From Trichostrongylus colubriformis (taxonomy: Eukaryota; Nematoda; Chromadorea; Rhabditida; Trichostrongylidae), in the NCBI GenBank assembly GCA_963978905.1, contig OZ022260.1, forward strand, positions 12,947,725 to 13,011,724: 64,000 bases of DNA, in the 5' to 3' direction. This document shows positions 63,903-64,000 of the stretch, one piece after another. The stretch's first letter is position 1, and every line of letters starts with the position of its first letter. The notes beneath the pieces are model-generated. The model was given only the letters and a program-made list of their open reading frames with translations, searched no databases and was not told the origin of the DNA. A program made the position numbers and the translations under genes.

Positions 63903-64000
63903 GTTGCACAGGGAGGTCTTCGATTTTGGAGGCGTGCATTAACTTCAGAAGCTGATCCAAGTTAATGTCATCAGTGGGAACCTCTGTTACTTCTTGTGGG
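63903..64000. other. Window edge, nothing recognised
   Basis: Short remainder after the mariner element without features. Confidence 0.4.

Overview
This window is nuclear DNA from an animal, most likely a parasitic or free-living strongylid-type nematode (hookworm or relative). The reasons are short GT-AG introns, a recognisable astacin (NAS-type) metalloprotease gene, tRNA-derived SINE-like sequence, mariner, Tc1-like, Harbinger-like and Helitron elements, and a high load of hairpin MITEs. The species assignment is inference. No bacterial or phage-style gene clusters, rRNAs, CRISPR arrays or canonical tRNA genes were seen.

Host genes are sparse. (1) On the minus strand at about 53757-47269 lies an astacin zinc metalloprotease split over at least five exons. 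It has the zinc-binding motif, the Met-turn and an unusual Gly/Tyr-rich C-terminal tail. (2) On the minus strand at 19630-18000 there is a small secreted Cys-rich protein with a signal peptide. Its exon 2 changes frame at a T-run. (3) On the minus strand at 22498-22363 there is a single Cys-rich exon with good splice sites and unknown context.

Most of the window is mobile or repeated DNA. Positions 1-3555 and 55220-58772 are two copies of one >3.5 kb segment carrying a mariner relic. Positions 4270-5790 hold a degenerate tandem array. Positions 8185-11792 hold a Helitron (minus strand) whose N-terminus is built from about eleven 23-residue Arg-rich repeats; it lacks its helicase half. A second Helitron (plus strand, 30608-34016) has the opposite truncation: it keeps the PIF1-type helicase but has lost its N-terminus and the HUH histidine pattern. 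Between them lies a complete-length 4.6 kb Ty3/gypsy-class LTR retrotransposon (25315-29935) with 183-bp LTRs, an ATATA target duplication, an open gag and a shattered pol. It landed inside a copy of a composite repeat family that carries a 145-146 bp satellite, also present at about 12660-15545, 22717-23975 and 37700-38925.

From 34 kb to the end the main content is MITEs with recognisable target duplications: TAA/TTA (Harbinger-like), TTAA (piggyBac-like) and TA (Tc1/mariner-like). Several of them lie in introns of the astacin gene. There is also a Penelope-like reverse transcriptase relic (45657-46436) and an internally deleted mariner (63039-63900). A paralogous pair (42.1-42.6 kb and 60.2-60.4 kb) gives an empty-site comparison that fixes the exact ends of one hairpin MITE.

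No coherent multi-gene system was recognised. The most interesting items are the coding minisatellite of the Helitron, the localised divergence island inside the duplicated mariner relic, the satellite-bearing repeat family, and the two interrupted host genes.
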